Positions 5,056 through 5,318 of a DNA stretch of 5,318 bases are shown here, piece by piece (positions within the stretch are counted from its first letter, which is position 1; each line of letters opens with the position of its first letter). Source of the DNA: Anaerolineaceae bacterium (GTDB lineage: Bacteria; Chloroflexota; Anaerolineae; 4572-78); contig JANTHQ010000171.1 in NCBI GenBank assembly GCA_024762375.1, positions 1 through 5,318 of the forward strand, given 5' to 3'. Made by a program: the position numbers and the translations under genes. Below the pieces are notes generated by a model. It saw only the letters and a list, made by a program, of their open reading frames with translations, searched no databases and had not been told where the DNA came from.

Positions 5056-5318
5056 TCAGTTATTTAGGTCGGGATTATCGAAAATTTCAACTCGATTTTC
5101 AGCGTGTAAAAAGACGTAAGTTCGATTTTCTTGATTGAGTCGAAGTATATTTCCGCCTTCAAACATTTGGAAGCTGCCATCACCGGGTTGTTCAGGGGCG
5201 GTGGCCCAGCCGAATGCGTCGCGCACACCGGATTCGGTGCGCCAAACTTTGCCAAAGCCCAGCATCGGCGCGAAAAGCCCGTCCGGCGGCACTTCATCAC
5301 CCGTCACGGCATCATTTT
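5056..5318 (-). CDS. C-terminal fragment of a protein with a GFGKVWR-GWAT type repeat, 5'-partial
   Basis: The frame is open to the right edge, so only the last 86 residues are visible; a GTG at 5307 is internal and not a convincing start. The visible part reads PPDGLFAPMLGFGKVWRTES, then VRDAFGWATAPEQ, QMFEGGNILRL and TYVFLHAENRVEIF before the TGA stop. The pattern (Pro-rich lead, GFG.VWR, VR..GWA, Q.FEGG.....) is one I associate with the C-termini of secreted or surface proteins in Chloroflexota, where the module occurs in one or more copies. It has several aromatic residues, no cysteine and no membrane segment. Its function is unknown to me, and what precedes it cannot be seen. It lies 72 bases upstream of the CPCC gene on the same strand; that gap has a possible promoter but no clear terminator, so co-transcription is possible. 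Confidence 0.7.
   Translation of the reverse strand, partial: NDAVTGDEVPPDGLFAPMLGFGKVWRTESGVRDAFGWATAPEQPGDGSFQMFEGGNILRLNQENRTYVFLHAENRVEIFDNPDLNN

Overview
The window looks like a stretch of bacterial chromosome of moderate GC content, most likely from the phylum Chloroflexota (Anaerolineae-like). I infer this from protein style rather than from any marker gene. The signs are a GT-C/DUF2142-like membrane protein with SVNND and QGRYF motifs, a small Thr/Pro-rich lipoprotein with an LGCP..PG domain, a CPCC-type zinc-ribbon protein, and a C-terminal piece with a GFGKVWR..GWAT repeat. All of these recur in that group. No rRNA, tRNA, CRISPR array, phage gene or transposase gene is visible.

Layout. 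From the left edge to 1039 on the + strand runs the C-terminal part of a polytopic membrane protein, probably a lipid-linked-sugar glycosyltransferase of GT-C type. The other genes all lie on the - strand: a secreted lipoprotein (1308-1895), glmS (2128-3969), a CPCC cysteine-rich protein (4399-4983) and the C-terminus of a further protein cut by the right edge (5056-5318). The membrane protein and the lipoprotein converge, and the 268 bases between them hold a degenerate short repeat followed by a 182-bp MITE-like element with 21-bp imperfect terminal inverted repeats. The outer end of this element supplies the stop codon of the lipoprotein.

The best-understood gene is glmS, which makes glucosamine-6-phosphate from fructose-6-phosphate and glutamine, the first committed step to UDP-GlcNAc and so to cell-envelope sugars. 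It starts at 3969 behind a clear Shine-Dalgarno and ends just before an intrinsic terminator at 2062-2093. Its 429-bp upstream gap is unusually structured: an AT-rich palindrome with a promoter-like pair, two adjacent hairpins, another hairpin, and a GC-rich repeat that can fold as a three-way junction close to the ribosome binding site. I see no glmS ribozyme core there.

The genes do not form one obvious pathway. Two of them (the membrane glycosyltransferase-like protein and GlmS) relate to envelope sugars, but they are on opposite strands and separated, so no functional link is claimed. Almost every intergenic gap carries a different family of short repeat; these repeats and the glmS leader are the parts most worth a second look. 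I do not see a previously undescribed multi-gene system here.
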